Assembly (NCBI RefSeq): GCF_900111245.1
Contig: NZ_FOGO01000004.1
Span: forward strand, 374,496-438,495
Direction: 5' to 3'
Origin: Streptomyces qinglanensis
GTDB taxonomy: Bacteria > Actinomycetota > Actinomycetes > Streptomycetales > Streptomycetaceae
DNA: 64,000 nucleotides
Position numbers and translations under genes: made by a program. The notes below the pieces were generated by a model. The model was not told the DNA's origin, ran no database searches, and worked only from the letters and a program-made list of their open reading frames with translations. Within the stretch, counting starts at the first letter, position 1; the number at the start of each line of letters is the position of its first letter. Below, in pieces: positions 61,339 to 64,000 of the stretch.

Positions 61339-63411
61339 ATGGCCCGCACGCCCGGCCGGGACCTGACTCCCCTCTTCGACCCCACGTCCGTCGCGGTGGT
61401 CGGTGCCAGCGACGATCCCGCCAAGTACGGGCACGCAATCGCCGCACAGGCGCTGCGCGCCCCCGGGCGCCGGCCCGTGCACCTCGTCAACCGGCGCGGC
61501 GGCACCGTGCTGGGCCGGACCGCGGCCCCCAGCCTCGCCGCGATCGGTGAACCGGTCGACCTGGCCGTGCTCTCCGTACCCGGCGAGGGGTTCGAGGCGG
61601 CCGTCGAGGACGCGCTGGCCTGTGGTGCCCGCGCCCTGGTGGCCATCACGGCGGGCTTCGCCGAGACGGGCGCCGCCGGTCTCGAACGGCAGCGCGCGAT
61701 CACCGCCCGGGTCCGGGACGCCGGAGCGGTCCTCGTCGGCCCCAACTGCCTCGGCGTCGCCGACAACACGACCGCGCTGTATCTCGCCTCCGGCACCTTC
61801 GCCCCCGGCGGCATCGCGCTGCTGAGCCAGAGCGGCAACCTCGCCCTCGAACTCCAGTTGCGGCTCGCCCCGCACGGCTCCGGGTTCTCGCGGTTCGTCT
61901 CCCTCGGCAACCAGGCCGACGTCACCCTCGTCGATCTCGTCGACGACTGCGCACGGCACGAGGGCACGTCCGCCATCGCCGTCTACGCCGAGGACTTCGG
62001 CGACGGCCGGGCCTTCGCCGAGGCCGCCGCCGCGGCCGGGAAGCCCGTCGTGCTGCTGTCCGCCGGGCGCGGCAGCGCGTCCGCGCGCAGCGCACAGTCC
62101 CACACCGGTGCCCTGACCACCTCGGCCGACGTGGTGGCCGCCGCCTGCCGCGACGCCGGAGTCCATCTGGTCGCCACGCCCCGGGAGATGACCACCGTGC
62201 TGGCCGCTCTCGGTTCCCAGGGACGCCGGGCCGGGCGGCGCACCGCGATCTTCACCGACGGCGGCGGCCACGGCGCGATCGCCGCCGACGCGGCCGAGGC
62301 CGCCGGACTCGACGTCCCTGAACTCGGCGAGGCCGCCCAGGCCCGGCTGCGCGGGATGCTCTGGCAGCAGTCGGCCGTCGGCAACCCCGTCGACCTGGCG
62401 GGCATGGGCGAGCAGGACCCCGGCTCCTACGCCACGACCGTCGACGCCCTGCTCAGCACCGACGAGGTCGACGCGGTGCTGCTGACCGGATACTTCGGCG
62501 GCTACGCGGCCTCGGAGGGAGACCTCGGGGACGGCGGCGCGGACCTCGCCCAGGGCGAGCTCCGCGCCGCCCGGGAGATCGTCCGCGCGCACGCCGGGCG
62601 GCCCAAGCCCCTGGTCGTCCAGTCCATGTACCCCGCCTCGCCCAGTTGCCGGCTGCTTGCCGACGCCGGCATCCCCGTCTTCGGCGCCACCGAGGACGCC
62701 GCCCGTGCCCTGGCCGCCCTCACCGTCGACGAGCCCGCGGGACCGGCCGCAATCCCTCCGCTGCCGCCGCCCTCCTCCGCGGTGAGGGACCCCGGCTACC
62801 ACTCCCTGCGGGCGTTGCTCGGCGCCGCAGGGCTGCGGTTCCCCGCGGCCCGCCACATCACCGACGAAGCGCAACTGCTCTCCGCCGCAGCCGAGTTCGA
62901 GGGGCCGTACGTCCTCAAGGCGCTGCATCTGCTGCACAAGTCCGACGCGGGCGGCGTCGCGCTGGGGCTGCCCGACCGGGCCGCGCTGCTGGCCGCGTAC
63001 CGCGAGATGCACACCAGGCTGGGTGCCCCCGCCTACTCGGTCGAGGCCATGGCCGACCTCAGCGACGGGGTCGAGCTGATCGTCGGCGTCAACCGGGACC
63101 CCCGCTTCGGTCCCGTCGCCATGGTCGGTCTCGGCGGAATCCTCACCGAGACCCTGCACGACGTCGCGTTCGCGCTGGCCCCCGTCCCGCCTGCGCGGGC
63201 CGAGCGGCTGCTGCGCGGACTGCGTACCGCCGGGCTGCTCGCGGGCGCCCGGGGCCGGCCCGCAGTCGAGGTGACCGCGGCCGCCGAGGCCGTCGCCCGC
63301 ATCACCGAAGTCGCCGCAGCGCACCCCGAGATCGCCGAACTCGAGGTCAATCCCCTCCTCGTCCGGCCCGACGGCGCCCTCGCCCTGGATGCCCGCGCCG
63401 TCCTGGCCTGA
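61339..63411 (+). CDS. Second ADP-forming acetate-CoA ligase-type acyl-CoA synthetase
   Basis: 690 residues, ATG one base after the ferredoxin stop. It has the same domain order as the ligase at 45399-47522: CoA-binding LFDPTSVAVVGASDDPAKYG, phosphohistidine region ARSAQSHTGALTTSADVV, GPNCLGVADNTT, and ATP-grasp FEGPYVLKALHLLHKSDAGGVALGL with ELIVGVNRDPRFGPVAMVGLGG and ELEVNPLLV. The two are paralogues rather than close duplicates. It activates a further acid of the pathway for the acyl-CoA dehydrogenase that follows. Confidence 0.9.
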   Translation: MARTPGRDLTPLFDPTSVAVVGASDDPAKYGHAIAAQALRAPGRRPVHLVNRRGGTVLGRTAAPSLAAIGEPVDLAVLSVPGEGFEAAVEDALACGARALVAITAGFAETGAAGLERQRAITARVRDAGAVLVGPNCLGVADNTTALYLASGTFAPGGIALLSQSGNLALELQLRLAPHGSGFSRFVSLGNQADVTLVDLVDDCARHEGTSAIAVYAEDFGDGRAFAEAAAAAGKPVVLLSAGRGSASARSAQSHTGALTTSADVVAAACRDAGVHLVATPREMTTVLAALGSQGRRAGRRTAIFTDGGGHGAIAADAAEAAGLDVPELGEAAQARLRGMLWQQSAVGNPVDLAGMGEQDPGSYATTVDALLSTDEVDAVLLTGYFGGYAASEGDLGDGGADLAQGELRAAREIVRAHAGRPKPLVVQSMYPASPSCRLLADAGIPVFGATEDAARALAALTVDEPAGPAAIPPLPPPSSAVRDPGYHSLRALLGAAGLRFPAARHITDEAQLLSAAAEFEGPYVLKALHLLHKSDAGGVALGLPDRAALLAAYREMHTRLGAPAYSVEAMADLSDGVELIVGVNRDPRFGPVAMVGLGGILTETLHDVAFALAPVPPARAERLLRGLRTAGLLAGARGRPAVEVTAAAEAVARITEVAAAHPEIAELEVNPLLVRPDGALALDARAVLA

Positions 63412-63474
63412 CCGGCCGCCCCCGCCATCCGCCCACCCCACGGCCCGAGTCACCCACCGCCTGGAAGGATCGCC

Positions 63475-64000
63475 ATGGACTTCCGCTACACCCCCGAGCA
63501 GGCCGAACTCAAGGCCCGCGCCGCCGCCTACTCCCAGCGGCTCATGCGCTACGAGAACGAGTCGGAGGAAGCCGGCGGTCCGCTGCCGGCCGAAACCGTC
63601 CGCACCCTGACCCGCGAGGCCATCGACGCCGGTGTGTTCGCGATCAACATGCCGGTCGAATGGGGCGGCGCCGGGCTCAGCCTCCTCGACCAGGTCATCG
63701 TCGAGGAGGAGTTCGGCAAGGTCACCAACTGCCTGTGGGACATCCCCTGGCGGCCCGCCAACGTCCTGGCGTACGGCACCGAGGCGCAGCGCGAGAAGTA
63801 TCTGCTGCCCGTCATCCGCGGGGAACGCTTCGACGCGTTCGCCGTCACCGAGCCCGGTGCCGGATCGGACGCCGGCTCCGGCACCAGCACCGCCGACCCG
63901 GTGCCGGGAGGCTGGCTGCTCAACGGCGAGAAGTGGTTCGTCACCTGTGGGGATGTCGCCGACTTCCTGCTGGTGCAGGCCGACGCGGGGCCCGACCGGC
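63475..64000 (+). CDS. Acyl-CoA dehydrogenase (3' end outside window)
   Basis: At least 175 residues from ATG behind GGAAGGAT. N-terminal helices MDFRYTPEQAELKARAAAYSQ and EAIDAGVFAINMPVEWGGAGLSLLDQVIVEEEFG lead to the FAD signature AFAVTEPGAGSDAGSGTSTA and WLLNGEKWFVTCGDVADFLLV. It is only distantly like the acyl-CoA dehydrogenase at 47522-48697. Paired with the second ligase it forms a second activation-desaturation unit. Confidence 0.92.
   Translation, partial: MDFRYTPEQAELKARAAAYSQRLMRYENESEEAGGPLPAETVRTLTREAIDAGVFAINMPVEWGGAGLSLLDQVIVEEEFGKVTNCLWDIPWRPANVLAYGTEAQREKYLLPVIRGERFDAFAVTEPGAGSDAGSGTSTADPVPGGWLLNGEKWFVTCGDVADFLLVQADAGPDR

Noticed and set aside
1..64000. CRISPR array, rRNA genes, complete insertion sequences
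   Set aside because: No regularly spaced repeats, rRNA signatures or intact transposase with terminal repeats were seen.

Overview
The window is high-GC DNA with GTG/TTG starts, ATGA/GTGA stop-start overlaps, Tat signal peptides and a lasso-peptide locus. All of this fits a Streptomyces-type actinomycete. No search could be run, so family names rest on motifs and recall.

Region 1 (1-16.8 kb) is entirely on the + strand. It begins with a sugar-handling set: an ABC permease (5' end outside the window), a Tat-type sugar-binding lipoprotein, a Gfo/Idh/MocA dehydrogenase, a TIM-barrel isomerase, a secreted sugar dehydrogenase with PKD and CBM-like modules, and a secreted ThuA + DUF1080 protein. 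A tightly coupled eight-gene operon follows that I read as an actinobacterial ebo-type cluster: inositol-phosphate-synthase-like cyclase, UbiA prenyltransferase (EboC-like), isomerase, EboA, EboB (TatD-like), EboE, EboF (phosphodiesterase) and a Tat-exported isomerase-like protein. The usual sugar-phosphate cyclase of ebo clusters (EboD, dehydroquinate-synthase-like) is absent, and an inositol-phosphate-synthase homologue stands in its operon position.

Region 2 (16.9-35.4 kb) is an accessory region starting at tRNA-Leu(GAG). The tRNA 3' half overlaps the C-terminus of a truncated serine integrase, which is fused to an IS3 orfA remnant. Next come a PAS-LuxR regulator divergent from an ATP-grasp / PEP-dikinase-like / MFS operon whose following gene is cut off after about 24 codons, a secreted HAD phosphatase-like protein, an IS630 scrap, and a divergent module of a zinc-ribbon protein, a membrane protein and a 1,500-residue TPR-CHAT protease-like protein (likely a conflict or defence module). 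An ECF41 sigma factor with its carboxymuconolactone-decarboxylase-like partner and a membrane-anchored, divergent Hsp70 end this part.

Region 3 (35.4-44.5 kb) holds a TetR/nitroreductase pair with two matching operators and a complete lasso-peptide cluster in order A-C-B1-B2-D on the minus strand, including a 35-codon precursor gene. Beyond it lie a GNAT remnant, a Phd/RelE-type toxin-antitoxin pair with a palindromic operator, and a frameshifted TPR protein.

Region 4 (44.6-64 kb) is a catabolic island for an amine or quaternary-amine substrate, by inference. It contains PotABCD-type uptake, a flavin amine oxidase, an aminoaldehyde-type dehydrogenase, a Rieske oxygenase, a NuoF-like flavoprotein with a ferredoxin (candidate electron donors), two ADP-forming acyl-CoA synthetase-like proteins, two acyl-CoA dehydrogenases, an enoyl-CoA hydratase, a thioesterase and an IclR regulator. 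Paired palindromes lie in the Rieske/hypothetical-protein divergent promoter and in the thioesterase/IclR divergent promoter. The last gene runs off the window.
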